Source: an uncultured Lentisphaeria bacterium
GTDB taxonomy: Bacteria; Verrucomicrobiota; Lentisphaeria; Victivallales; UBA1829
Length of the DNA: 24,282 nt
NCBI GenBank assembly: GCA_905211485.1
Contig: CAJMAW010000034.1
Location: 1-24,282 of the forward strand
Reading direction: 5' to 3'
Position numbers and translations under genes: made by a program. This document shows, piece after piece, positions 12,797 to 21,086 of this stretch; the stretch's first letter is position 1; every line of letters begins with the position of its first letter. The notes below the pieces were generated by a model. It made no database searches and was not told the DNA's origin. It was given only the letters and a program-made list of their open reading frames with translations.

Positions 12797-14352
12797 AAAA
12801 GCTTCCTGATCCTCCAGAAGAAAAAGGGGAAACGGGAATCCCGCATGCGAATCATTCATCTCAGAAGCCTTCTCCTGTTCCGGAAAAAGACGACGGCAGA
12901 GGGGAACGTGGCCTTGAAAACGCATGGGCGGATTCCCTTCCTGCACCCGTTGCACCGGGAACGAAGGTGTTTTGCTCCCTGAGCGGCGGAGCAGACAGCC
13001 TGGCACTGTTGCTCTTTCTAAGGAAGAGAACGGCAGGTTTTCTGGAAGCAGTTCATTTTGAACATGGTCTGCGCGGAAAGGAAAGTTTGTCCGACGCGGC
13101 GTTCTGTGAAGAATTCTGCAGGGAACGGGGCATTCCGTTCCGTTGCGTGAGTCTGGATGTGCCTGGGCGGAAACGGCGGGGAGAAGGGATCGAAGCCGCG
13201 GCGCGCCGTCTGCGTCTGAAAGCCTGGAAGGAGATTGTCTCGGATCCGGGGAATTCCTGTGTGGTGCTCGGGCATCATGCCGGCGACCGGATGGAAAATG
13301 TGTTTCTCCGCCTCTTCCGGGGATCAAATGCGAGCGGACTCACTTCGCTCCGTGCGGAACAGACTCTGTACGGGATCCGTTTCATCCGCCCGCTGCTGCG
13401 GATTCAGAAAGGACAGCTGGAGGATTATCTCCGTTCAGAAGGAGTCATGCAGTGGTGTCATGACATCACGAACGGGGAAAACACCATCCGGCGCAACTTT
13501 TTGCGGAACCAGGTGATTCCGGAAATAGCAAAACATTTTCCCTATGCCGTTTCAGGCATTCTCCGTTCAGCGGAAGTTCTGGAAGAAGACGCCCGTTTTC
13601 TGGAAGGTCTGGCGGCGGACTCCTTTCAGAAAATTTCAGGGAGGCATGAAATCCCGCTGTCTTTCTGGCTTGGTCTGGCTCCCGCACTCCGGATCCGGGT
13701 GCTTCGCCTCTGGCTGGGAGAATGCCTGGGAAGAAGCGACTATGTGCCGGACAGACCGCTTCTCCGCCGCTTTCAGGAAGAACTGGAACAGCATACGGAG
13801 CAGGAGACGGAAACCCGTACACTGCCGCTCCCCGCAGGAGAAGAAAACAGCGGCGGGGCACAACCGCTGCTGCTGTTCCGGAAAGGGAAAGTCTCCTTTT
13901 GCCGCTGCCATTGTGCAGCGGGACGCCCGGAAGAAGGGACGGGGAAAAAAGAGGAGCCACTGGAATGGGATTACCGGAATCAGCCGGAACTTTTCTTCGG
14001 GCCCTATCGTCTTGAGGCGCGGATCAGCCGGGAAGTTCCGGGAGGTCGGCAGAGACGCCGCGCCGTCTCCGTCTGCGAAGTCTTCGATGCGGGGAAACTG
14101 CCGCATCGCCTGACCGTATCCCCGCGCCGGACGGGAGAACAGATGATCCCCTTCGGAGCACAGTCTCCGAAACCGCTCAAAAAACTTTTCAGCGATGCGA
14201 AAATGGGACGCTTTGAAAAAGAAACGCTTCCCGTTATCCGGGCGGAGGATACACCGATCTGGATTCCGTTTGTGAAGCGTTCCTCCGCGGCGCCGCTCAC
14301 GCCGGAGACGGAAGAATGCGTTCTGTTCTCAATCGTCAAGCTGGAAGAATAA
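12793..14352 (+). CDS. tilS: tRNA(Ile)-lysidine synthase
   Basis: TilS attaches lysine to C34 of the CAU-anticodon isoleucine tRNA, using ATP, so that it reads AUA. The 519-residue protein shows the PP-loop SGGADS at 64-69 after VFCSL, the HFEHGLRG segment at 92-99, and the hallmark DITNGENTIRRNFLRN that follows the ATPase domain. A typical TilS C-terminal domain ends the protein (RRTGEQMIPFG, then KKLFSDAK). The first 50 residues are a poorly conserved Pro/Glu/Lys-rich extension. The only start that precedes the PP-loop at a sensible distance is a TTG at 12793, overlapping the thioredoxin stop as TTGA. This is a weak start that would tie TilS level to trxA translation. The 3' end overlaps the convergent asparagine synthase gene by 24 bases. 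Confidence 0.92.
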   Translation: MKKLPDPPEEKGETGIPHANHSSQKPSPVPEKDDGRGERGLENAWADSLPAPVAPGTKVFCSLSGGADSLALLLFLRKRTAGFLEAVHFEHGLRGKESLSDAAFCEEFCRERGIPFRCVSLDVPGRKRRGEGIEAAARRLRLKAWKEIVSDPGNSCVVLGHHAGDRMENVFLRLFRGSNASGLTSLRAEQTLYGIRFIRPLLRIQKGQLEDYLRSEGVMQWCHDITNGENTIRRNFLRNQVIPEIAKHFPYAVSGILRSAEVLEEDARFLEGLAADSFQKISGRHEIPLSFWLGLAPALRIRVLRLWLGECLGRSDYVPDRPLLRRFQEELEQHTEQETETRTLPLPAGEENSGGAQPLLLFRKGKVSFCRCHCAAGRPEEGTGKKEEPLEWDYRNQPELFFGPYRLEARISREVPGGRQRRRAVSVCEVFDAGKLPHRLTVSPRRTGEQMIPFGAQSPKPLKKLFSDAKMGRFEKETLPVIRAEDTPIWIPFVKRSSAAPLTPETEECVLFSIVKLEE

Positions 14353-16248
14353 TTCAAGCATCAGCAGGGAAAAGAGCAGACAACTGTGGTCGCAGAGCCG
14401 TTCCGAATGTTCCCGGAGCAGAGTTGCGACGGCATCCTTGCGGAAATACGGCTCACTGTTCAGAAGTCTTCCCTCCATCAGCCGTTCCTGGAGCGTCTCC
14501 TTCCAGACTCCCCTGAACCAGTCCGCCAGCGGGACACCGAAGCCCCGTTTCGGACGGGAACGGATCCCGGGCGGCAGGTCGGAACCAAACGCATCCGAAA
14601 GGATGCGCTTCCGGACCATCCCATGCTGTTTGAAGCGCCTCGGAAGCGACGCGGCGAATTCCACAATGCGATAATCCAGGAAAGGAGAACGGACTTCCAG
14701 AGAAGCCGCCATGGAAGAGATGTCCACTTTCGGGAGGATGTCCCCCGGCAGATAGACCGCTGTATCGAATTCCTGGGCAGATTCGACGACATCCCGGGCC
14801 TGTGGCAGATGGAGAAGTTCCAGTCTTGAAAGCAGAGGCAGCAGCACCTCCGCTCCATCGGCAAGCTCCTCGCCGCAGATTCTTGCGATTCCCGCGGATG
14901 CCCGGTGAGAAATCAGGGAAAAATACTGTTCGCTCCGCGGCAGGGCGGCCGCTTCCAGAAGACGCTTCAGCCTGCCGGGAAAGGAACGCTCCCCGCAGGA
15001 GGAGGGAAGAAGCGAAGCGGGAAGATGCCAGAGAAAATGCGGAAGGATGCGGGAAAGAATCCGCAGGCCCTTCAGAGCAAGATAGCGTTCATATCCGGCA
15101 AAGACCTCGTCCGCGCCGTCTCCGCTGAGCGCGACCGTAACCCGCTCCCGGGCGAATTCGCTCAGCAGATACGTCGGGAGCATGGAGGCGTCCGCATAGG
15201 GTTCGCCGAAATGGGCGGCAAGTTTTTCCAGCAGTCCGAAATCGCAGGGCTGGACCGTCTTCACATGATGGACGATTTTCCCGCCCGTGCGCCTTCTCAG
15301 ATATTCTGCCGTTTCCCTTGCGTCCTCCGTTTCATCATAGCGTGGGACAGGAAATCCGATGGAAAAGAGATTCAGCTCCTCCGCCCCCGCGCCCTGCCGT
15401 TCCAGCACATGCGCGGCCGCGGAAGCGACGACGGCGGAATCCAGTCCGCCGGAAAGAAACACCCCGAGCGGGACATCGGCAACAAGTCTTTTCCCAACGG
15501 CATCCATCACCAGACTCCGCAGAGAGCTTTTCGCCTCCTCATAGGAAATCTCCCGTTTCCTGTTGAAATCCAGTTTCCGGAAACATTCTGAGGCAAGAAT
15601 CTCCCCCGTATCCGCATTCAGTGCCAAGTACGATCCCGGCGGCAGTTTCGAGACTCCGCGGAACAGGGTCAGAGATCCCGGCACATACTGAAGCGCCAGA
15701 TATTCCAGAAGCGCCGCGGAATTGATGTCTGTGCGCGGGAAGGACGGCAGTTTTTTCAGGGCGGAAAGTTCGCTGGCAAAGGCAAAACAGGAATCGCGTT
15801 TCATCCAGAAAAGCGGTTTCACTCCGAAACTGTCGCGCGCGAGAACGATTCTGCGTTCACGGGAATCATACAGGGCGAAGGCGAAAAAACCGTTCAATTC
15901 CGGGAGAAAGCCCGTGCCGTATTCCTCGTAAAGGCGAAGCAGGACCTCCGTGTCGGAACGGGTCCGGAATGTGCGGCCCTTTGACTCAAGCGAACTGCGG
16001 AGCTCCTGGAAATTAAAGATTTCCCCGTTGTAAATCAAGACCTTCGATCCATCGTCCGAAAAGAAGGGCTGGGCGCCTCCGGAAAGGTCGATCACGGAAA
16101 GACGGCGATGGGCAAATCCCACGTTCCCGTCCGTGAAGAACCCTTCCGCATCGGGTACGCGGTGGCGGATGCTTCCCGCCATTTTCAGAAGAAGATCCCG
16201 GTCCGCGGGCTTCCCGTCCAGATTGACAAAACCGGCGATTCCACACAT
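14329..16248 (-). CDS. asnB: Asparagine synthase (glutamine-hydrolysing), AsnB family
   Basis: This 639-residue enzyme has an N-terminal class II glutamine amidotransferase domain. The catalytic cysteine is C2 right after the start, NGEIFN is at 74-79, and RSDTE is at 97-101. The C-terminal ATP-pyrophosphatase synthetase domain has SGGLDS at 266-271, and DGADE follows further on. It would make asparagine from aspartate using glutamine and ATP. AsnB paralogues in polysaccharide or secondary-product loci sometimes amidate other acids, and the length fits either use. The usual RHRGPD motif near residue 30 reads RHRVPD here. The start is fixed by C2. It lies 6 bases behind the GSCFA gene, so they share a transcript. 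Confidence 0.92.
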   Translation of the reverse strand: MCGIAGFVNLDGKPADRDLLLKMAGSIRHRVPDAEGFFTDGNVGFAHRRLSVIDLSGGAQPFFSDDGSKVLIYNGEIFNFQELRSSLESKGRTFRTRSDTEVLLRLYEEYGTGFLPELNGFFAFALYDSRERRIVLARDSFGVKPLFWMKRDSCFAFASELSALKKLPSFPRTDINSAALLEYLALQYVPGSLTLFRGVSKLPPGSYLALNADTGEILASECFRKLDFNRKREISYEEAKSSLRSLVMDAVGKRLVADVPLGVFLSGGLDSAVVASAAAHVLERQGAGAEELNLFSIGFPVPRYDETEDARETAEYLRRRTGGKIVHHVKTVQPCDFGLLEKLAAHFGEPYADASMLPTYLLSEFARERVTVALSGDGADEVFAGYERYLALKGLRILSRILPHFLWHLPASLLPSSCGERSFPGRLKRLLEAAALPRSEQYFSLISHRASAGIARICGEELADGAEVLLPLLSRLELLHLPQARDVVESAQEFDTAVYLPGDILPKVDISSMAASLEVRSPFLDYRIVEFAASLPRRFKQHGMVRKRILSDAFGSDLPPGIRSRPKRGFGVPLADWFRGVWKETLQERLMEGRLLNSEPYFRKDAVATLLREHSERLCDHSCLLFSLLMLELFFQLDD

Positions 16249-16254
16249 GGCGCG

Positions 16255-17367
16255 TCAGATCCCCCGTTGTGTTTCTTCATCCTGCCCCGTGGAGAAAGCA
16301 GCAGAAGGAGAAGAAGATGAAAATGAAAAAGAAGGAGCATCTCCTCCTCCTGTGACAGTTCCGGAAGGGAGGAAGGGACGTCTTTCGATATGGGCATTCT
16401 TCCTGCGGAGAAGTTCCGATTCTCTGAAGCGGAGCATCGCCTCAGGCTCAAAGCACAGGGAAAGGAAACGCGTCAGGATGATTTCCTCCGCAAGCGGACT
16501 CGGGTGAAGCATATCCGGGGCGTAGAAACGATAATCGCGCAATTCATCCATGAGAATCTCATAGGCGGGGAAATAAGCACAGTTGTCAGTGTTCCCGACC
16601 GCTTCGTGGATTGCGGAAAGAAGCATCGCCTTGCTGCGCGAATTCAGAAGCAGATCCCCGGGATAGTGCCGCACGGGGGAAAGAGTCAGAATCACACTGC
16701 AGGATGGATTGACGCGCCGGACCAGCGCCACACTCTCCTTCACGGCATGCTCCAGTTCCTCCCGCGTCGCCAGACGGCGGATGAAGCATTTCCCTGGCAT
16801 CCGGTGACAGTTTGCGGCAATTCGTCTTCCCCCCCCGTCTTCATCCCGCCGCCCTTCTCCCCAGGGAGCGGCCACTTCGTAAAGAAGCGCGGAAGATTCC
16901 GTAATCAGGACAGCCCCCGCCTCAAGCAGCGCATGGCGGAAGGCAATGCGGGACGTCTCCGCCGCATGAAGCGCCTCCGCCCTCGAAGGCCGGGAAAAAC
17001 ACCCGTGATGCAGCCAGGAATGCCAGAGCCCGTCCGCCTCGAAAAAATCCTTTTCCGTATAGGGAACGTCTTCCGCCGCATGGAACAGCGCATCCCGGAT
17101 CGAAACGGGATTGTACAGAATCCCGTTCGGATTCCAGACCACGCGGAATCCCGATTCCGACAATCTCCCGGACAGCGAATCCGAAAAACACGATCCGATC
17201 GAAGCCATCTTCAAATCCGCCCGGAACTTCTTCAGCGGCCAGACAAAACGAAGCGGCGTATAGGGAAAAGGATTCCGGGGGGGAATCCCGCCGCAGACGC
17301 CGTCACGGAGGCCTTCCTCCTCATTCCTTCCTCCGGGGCTGCATTCTTTTATCTTTTTCATTTTCAT
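16255..17367 (-). CDS. GSCFA-domain protein, SGNH-hydrolase-like
   Basis: The 370-residue protein carries the GSCFA domain: IGSCFSD at 57-63, NPNGILYNP at 79-87, WHSWLHHGCF at 115-124, TLSPVRHYPGD at 228-238 and APDMLHPSP at 283-291. The order of these motifs resembles the SGNH hydrolase clan, so S59 with D285 and H288 could form the catalytic triad; that is inference. The biochemical role of GSCFA proteins is not established to my knowledge. No signal peptide is seen. Two N-terminal ATGs are possible (17367, 17361), with GAGG just upstream. A Gly/Arg/Asp-rich insert at about 170-182 is coded over a homopolymer of eight Gs on the sense strand. It is followed directly by asnB and preceded by recD2 after 95 bases. 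Confidence 0.85.
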   Translation of the reverse strand: MKMKKIKECSPGGRNEEEGLRDGVCGGIPPRNPFPYTPLRFVWPLKKFRADLKMASIGSCFSDSLSGRLSESGFRVVWNPNGILYNPVSIRDALFHAAEDVPYTEKDFFEADGLWHSWLHHGCFSRPSRAEALHAAETSRIAFRHALLEAGAVLITESSALLYEVAAPWGEGRRDEDGGGRRIAANCHRMPGKCFIRRLATREELEHAVKESVALVRRVNPSCSVILTLSPVRHYPGDLLLNSRSKAMLLSAIHEAVGNTDNCAYFPAYEILMDELRDYRFYAPDMLHPSPLAEEIILTRFLSLCFEPEAMLRFRESELLRRKNAHIERRPFLPSGTVTGGGDAPSFSFSSSSPSAAFSTGQDEETQRGI

Positions 17368-17462
17368 TCGTCCTCAAGCACTTTTTCCTGTGTTTCTCTC
17401 TGCCGGCGCTTCCGGCTTTCCTCTCCGTCTCCGGGGAAAAGGAAGATTCTCAGGCGCCCGGT

Positions 17463-19823
17463 TCATTCCGCATGGGGGGAAGGAGGAGGAGGAGTCTTTC
17501 TTCCAGCCTTCTCCCCGCCGCGCGGGATTCCGCTCTGCATTTTCCTTCTTTCCGCAAGTCTGCAGAGCCGTTCGAGCAGGAGGGAATACCGCGGCTCCCT
17601 CACCGAATTCCTGACGGCCATGGAAACCGCTTTCCGGGAACCGATCAGAATCATCAGTTTTTTTGCCCGGGTGATGCCCGTGTACAGCAGATTCCGCTGA
17701 AGCATCAGATAATGCTGCGGCAGAAGGGGCATGATGACCACCGGGAATTCGCTGCCCTGAGATTTATGAACCGTCACAGCATAGGCGGGCACGATCTGCG
17801 CGGCGTCCGCAAAATCATAGCAGACGGGACTGGAATCGAAATCGACTGTGAACTGTTCCGCAGCCGGGTCGATGTCTGAAAGTACGCCCATGTCGCCGTT
17901 AAAGACGGATTTGTCATAATTGTTGGTGACCTGCATGACCTTGTCTCCGATCCGGAAAAGACGGTTTCCGGAACGGAAGGATTTTTTCTGACTCCCGTTC
18001 AACGCATTCTGGAGCCGTTCATTCAGAGCGATTGTGCCGGCCTCGCCGCGGTTCATCGGGCAGAGGACCTGGACATCCTTCACGGGATCGAATCCGAAAC
18101 GCGCCGGGATGCGTCTCATGATCAGGCGTTCGATCAGGTCGGCACATTCGGCGGGGTCCTCTTTTTCAATCCAGTAGAAATCGCGGAGTTCCTTCCCCGC
18201 GGAGGAGCAGCCTCCACCGCCACGGCCGCTGCAGGTCCGCGGGGGGGGCGAGGGAAGAGGAGACAAACCGGAATTGACCTCATGGGCGGCATGAATGATG
18301 CCGCTGCCCTCCCCCTGCCGGAAAATTTTCGTCAGACGCGTCACCGGAAACAGACGCGATTCAATCATATCGTTCAGCACATTCCCCGGCCCCACAGAAG
18401 GCAGCTGGTCCGGATCCCCCACGATCACCACGGAAGAACCGGGTCGGATCGCCCGGAACAGCGCCACGGCGGTCGGGAGATCCAGCATGGACACTTCGTC
18501 AATCACATAGATCTGGCGCGAGAGCGGATTTGCCCGGTCATGGAGGAAACGTCCTTCCGCAGGGTCCCACTTGAGCATGCGGTGAATGGTGGAAGCGGGG
18601 AATCCGGTGGCTTCGGACATTCGTTTGGCGGCCCGGCCCGTGGGAGCGGCAAGCGCCAGCTTCAGCCCGGCCGCCTGCGAACGCCGGACAATTTCCGAAA
18701 TCACAGTCGTCTTCCCCACGCCGGGACCGCCCGTGATCACCGTCAGGGGATGTTTTGCCGCCCTCTCGACGGCAAGGAGCTGTTCGGAGCTGAACGCTCT
18801 CCCCTGCTGCGGCGTCCTCCCTGCAAGACGGCGGCCGAAATGACGTTCCACCGAGGCAAGGCCGCAGAGCAGACGGGGAAGTTCCTCCTCACATCGCAGA
18901 AGCTCCTTTTCATAGATCATGCGTGTCCCGTCCGCAGAAAACACGGGCATGGCAACGGCGGCCTTCTCCGCGGCGGCCAGCGCCCGGGCCGCATCGGACT
19001 CCTCCACACCGAGCAGAGACGCAAGCATCGGCACAAACTGCTCCTCCGGCATGCAGACATGCCCCGCCGAACGGATCTGCAGAAGCGCATAGGACACCCC
19101 CGCAAAGAGCCGTTTCGGATCCGCCTTTCCGATTCCCGCCGCGGAAGCGATCCGGTCCGCCAGAAGAAAGCCGATTCCCGGAACTTCCGAGGCAAGACGG
19201 TACGGATTCTCCCGGATGATCTCCGCCGAACGGTCCCCGTAACGCTTGTAAATGCGGTTGAAATATGCAATGGAAATGCCCAGGCTCTGCATGTGAATCT
19301 GCATTTCCCGCCGGGAGGAATTCTCCTTCCAGGCCTTGCGGATCTGTTCAATGCGTTTCTTCCCGAGTCCGGGAACCTCGCGCAAACGGACGGATGCCTG
19401 ATTCAGAATTCTCAGAGTGTCCTCCCCGAAGGTGTCGACAATCGCCTGCGCGTATTTGCGCCCGATCCCCTTGATCAGTCCGGACGAAAGATAACGCACC
19501 ACCCCCTCCCTTGTCACCGGCAATGTAAAACGGCATGCCGAAGCCCGGAAACGCCTCCCGTGATCCCGGTGAAACTCCCATTTCCCGGAAAGCTCCACGG
19601 ACTGTCCCGGATACGGACCGGAAACAGGGCCGACAACACAATGCAGCACCCCCTGTCCGTCGCGGATCCGGAAGACGGAATAGGAAGCGTCCTCCGCTTC
19701 AAAAAGGACTTTTTCAATTTCCCCGCAGAGGATCTGCGCGGGCACGCCGTCGTCATCCGGCGCAGTACGGGACGAAGCGCCGGGAAGAATCCCATCAGGA
19801 AGCCCGCCGGGGAAAAGGTCCAT
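17463..19823 (-). CDS. recD2: RecD2-type DNA helicase (SF1B)
   Basis: The 786-residue helicase matches the RecD-like proteins of bacteria without RecBC, which move 5' to 3' on DNA and act in repair. The N-terminal third has the RecD2 helix-hairpin-helix features (LIKGIGRKYA 116-125, VPGLGKKRI 150-158, VPGIGFLLADRI 214-225). The motor has Walker A GGPGVGKT at 365-372, APTGRAAKRM at 393-402, Walker B VIDEVS 440-445, GDPDQLPSVGPG 469-480, and the C-terminal VHKSQGSEF and TGITRAKK motifs. An insert of about 25 residues (520-544), rich in Pro, Gly, Ser and Cys, lies between two motor motifs and is coded over a G8/C8 run. The Pro-rich tail is non-conserved. GGAGG lies close upstream of the ATG (a 9-base gap). 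It follows the AICAR transformylase gene by 23 bases. Confidence 0.93.
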   Translation of the reverse strand: MDLFPGGLPDGILPGASSRTAPDDDGVPAQILCGEIEKVLFEAEDASYSVFRIRDGQGVLHCVVGPVSGPYPGQSVELSGKWEFHRDHGRRFRASACRFTLPVTREGVVRYLSSGLIKGIGRKYAQAIVDTFGEDTLRILNQASVRLREVPGLGKKRIEQIRKAWKENSSRREMQIHMQSLGISIAYFNRIYKRYGDRSAEIIRENPYRLASEVPGIGFLLADRIASAAGIGKADPKRLFAGVSYALLQIRSAGHVCMPEEQFVPMLASLLGVEESDAARALAAAEKAAVAMPVFSADGTRMIYEKELLRCEEELPRLLCGLASVERHFGRRLAGRTPQQGRAFSSEQLLAVERAAKHPLTVITGGPGVGKTTVISEIVRRSQAAGLKLALAAPTGRAAKRMSEATGFPASTIHRMLKWDPAEGRFLHDRANPLSRQIYVIDEVSMLDLPTAVALFRAIRPGSSVVIVGDPDQLPSVGPGNVLNDMIESRLFPVTRLTKIFRQGEGSGIIHAAHEVNSGLSPLPSPPPRTCSGRGGGGCSSAGKELRDFYWIEKEDPAECADLIERLIMRRIPARFGFDPVKDVQVLCPMNRGEAGTIALNERLQNALNGSQKKSFRSGNRLFRIGDKVMQVTNNYDKSVFNGDMGVLSDIDPAAEQFTVDFDSSPVCYDFADAAQIVPAYAVTVHKSQGSEFPVVIMPLLPQHYLMLQRNLLYTGITRAKKLMILIGSRKAVSMAVRNSVREPRYSLLLERLCRLAERRKMQSGIPRGGEKAGRKTPPPPSPHAE

Positions 19824-19846
19824 CGCCGCGCCCCTCCGGAAGACTC

Positions 19847-20965
19847 TCAGTGATGCGAGAAAATGCGTTCGGGCGCGTGGCGGAGAGCCACTCCGAGTTC
19901 ATTGGCACGTTTGACCACGTCCGCATCCTTCAGGGAGCCGGAAGGTGCGACAATCGCGCGGATGCCGGCCGCTGCCGCCGTTTCGACTCCGTCGTAAAAC
20001 GGGAAGAAGCCGTCACTGGACATCACCGCGCCTTCCAGCGTGGCTGCGCCCTTGTATTTCAGTTTGAATTTCTCGATGGCCTGCTCCACAGCGCCTACAC
20101 GGTCCTGTTCGCCCGTGCCTACGGAAAGAGTCTGCCCGTCCTTGACAATCACCACGCCGTTGGAACGGACGGCAATGTTGATGTACCAGGCGGCGAGAAG
20201 ATCCCGCTTCTGCTGTTCCGTCGGCTCGGCCGTGGAAACCTGAAGCCCGCAGGATTTGTTTTCGCCGGAGGCGGGGGGAAGATCGTCAAAAGTCCGGACG
20301 GCGGTCAGAAGGGGAGCGGCAATCACCAAGGAACCGTCACAGAGAATTTTTACCGTGTTTGCGACCCCTTCAGGATCGTCCCCGACATATTTCGGAATGG
20401 AGGCGATGTCTCCGCTCTGGAGAATGCGGATCTGCCTGTTGAGTTTGACATCCGGGTTGCAGAACACCGCAAGCGCCTCCTCCGTATAGGCGGGAGCCAC
20501 CACGCATTCGACAAAGGTGGACATGATTTCGCGCGCCGTCTCCTCATCGACTTCCTTGTTCATCGCCACAACGCTTCCGAAAGCCGCGCGGGCATCGCAG
20601 TCACGCGCCTTGATGTAGACTTCGCGCAATGTTTCGCCTGGACGGGCCACAGCAGCGCCGCTCGGATTCACATGCTTCATCACAGCGCATGCGGGATCGT
20701 CGAAATAGCGGATGATGTTCAAAGCCCCGGAAATATCCTCCAGATTGGTCTGGGAAAGACCGTTTTTGCCGTTCTTGAGCGTTTTCATGTCCATGATCGC
20801 GCCGGAAACGCCAACGGGGCGGTAGTAGGCCGCGGGCTGATGCGGATTCGTCCCGTAGCGGAGATCCAGGGCCTTCACGTATTGACGCCCGTTCAGCGAA
20901 AGTTCTCCGGGAAAGTTCCCCGTGTTGGCTGTCAAATACGAATTTCTCTCCAGCTTTCCTGCCAT
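19847..20965 (-). CDS. Stand-alone AICAR transformylase (PurH C-terminal domain type)
   Basis: This 372-residue protein corresponds to the C-terminal half of bifunctional PurH. It transfers a formyl group from 10-formyl-tetrahydrofolate to AICAR, giving FAICAR in purine synthesis. Evidence includes LRYGTNPHQPAAYY at 35-48, the catalytic KHVNPSGAA at 97-105 with K97 and H98, ARAAFGSVVAMN, and SSDGFFPFYDG near the end. The N-terminal IMP cyclohydrolase domain (methylglyoxal-synthase-like) is absent, and nothing of it is coded upstream: the gene begins after a divergent promoter region. IMP cyclohydrolase must therefore be a separate gene elsewhere. GGAG lies 9 bases before the ATG. It probably heads the operon with recD2. 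Confidence 0.92.
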   Translation of the reverse strand: MAGKLERNSYLTANTGNFPGELSLNGRQYVKALDLRYGTNPHQPAAYYRPVGVSGAIMDMKTLKNGKNGLSQTNLEDISGALNIIRYFDDPACAVMKHVNPSGAAVARPGETLREVYIKARDCDARAAFGSVVAMNKEVDEETAREIMSTFVECVVAPAYTEEALAVFCNPDVKLNRQIRILQSGDIASIPKYVGDDPEGVANTVKILCDGSLVIAAPLLTAVRTFDDLPPASGENKSCGLQVSTAEPTEQQKRDLLAAWYINIAVRSNGVVIVKDGQTLSVGTGEQDRVGAVEQAIEKFKLKYKGAATLEGAVMSSDGFFPFYDGVETAAAAGIRAIVAPSGSLKDADVVKRANELGVALRHAPERIFSHH

Positions 20966-21027
20966 TTTTCTCAGCTCCGGTTTTGTAAGGTTGCGTTTGA
21001 GGTGGTATGTTATTTGCAGTATCGGTC

Positions 21028-21056
21028 AATGTACATTCAAAGACGCCCGAACGCAA
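21028..21056 (-). promoter_or_regulatory. Promoter of the AICAR transformylase operon, with palindrome
   Basis: On the minus strand TTGCGT (21051-21056) and TACATT (21028-21033) are separated by 17 bases, 63 bases before the ATG. The -10 box lies inside the perfect 10-base palindrome AATGTACATT (21028-21037), a possible operator. A second TTGCGTT in opposite orientation at 20991 makes an inverted pair of 7-base arms across the intergenic region. No equally good promoter is seen for tmk. Confidence 0.45.
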
Positions 21057-21086
21057 ACTTGCCAGAAAAAAAATACCGGGGTTTCC

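Noticed and set aside
17463..19823. TraA-type relaxase or plasmid transfer helicase
   Set aside because: There is no relaxase domain; the N-terminal hairpin-helix modules and overall length fit RecD2.
18282..19853. A 523-codon plus-strand open frame opposite recD2
   Set aside because: Antisense to an intact helicase with all motifs; composition is typical of a shadow frame.
20922..21086. Upstream extension of the tmk frame
   Set aside because: It overlaps the divergent AICAR transformylase gene and its promoter; Tmk proteins start just before the P-loop.
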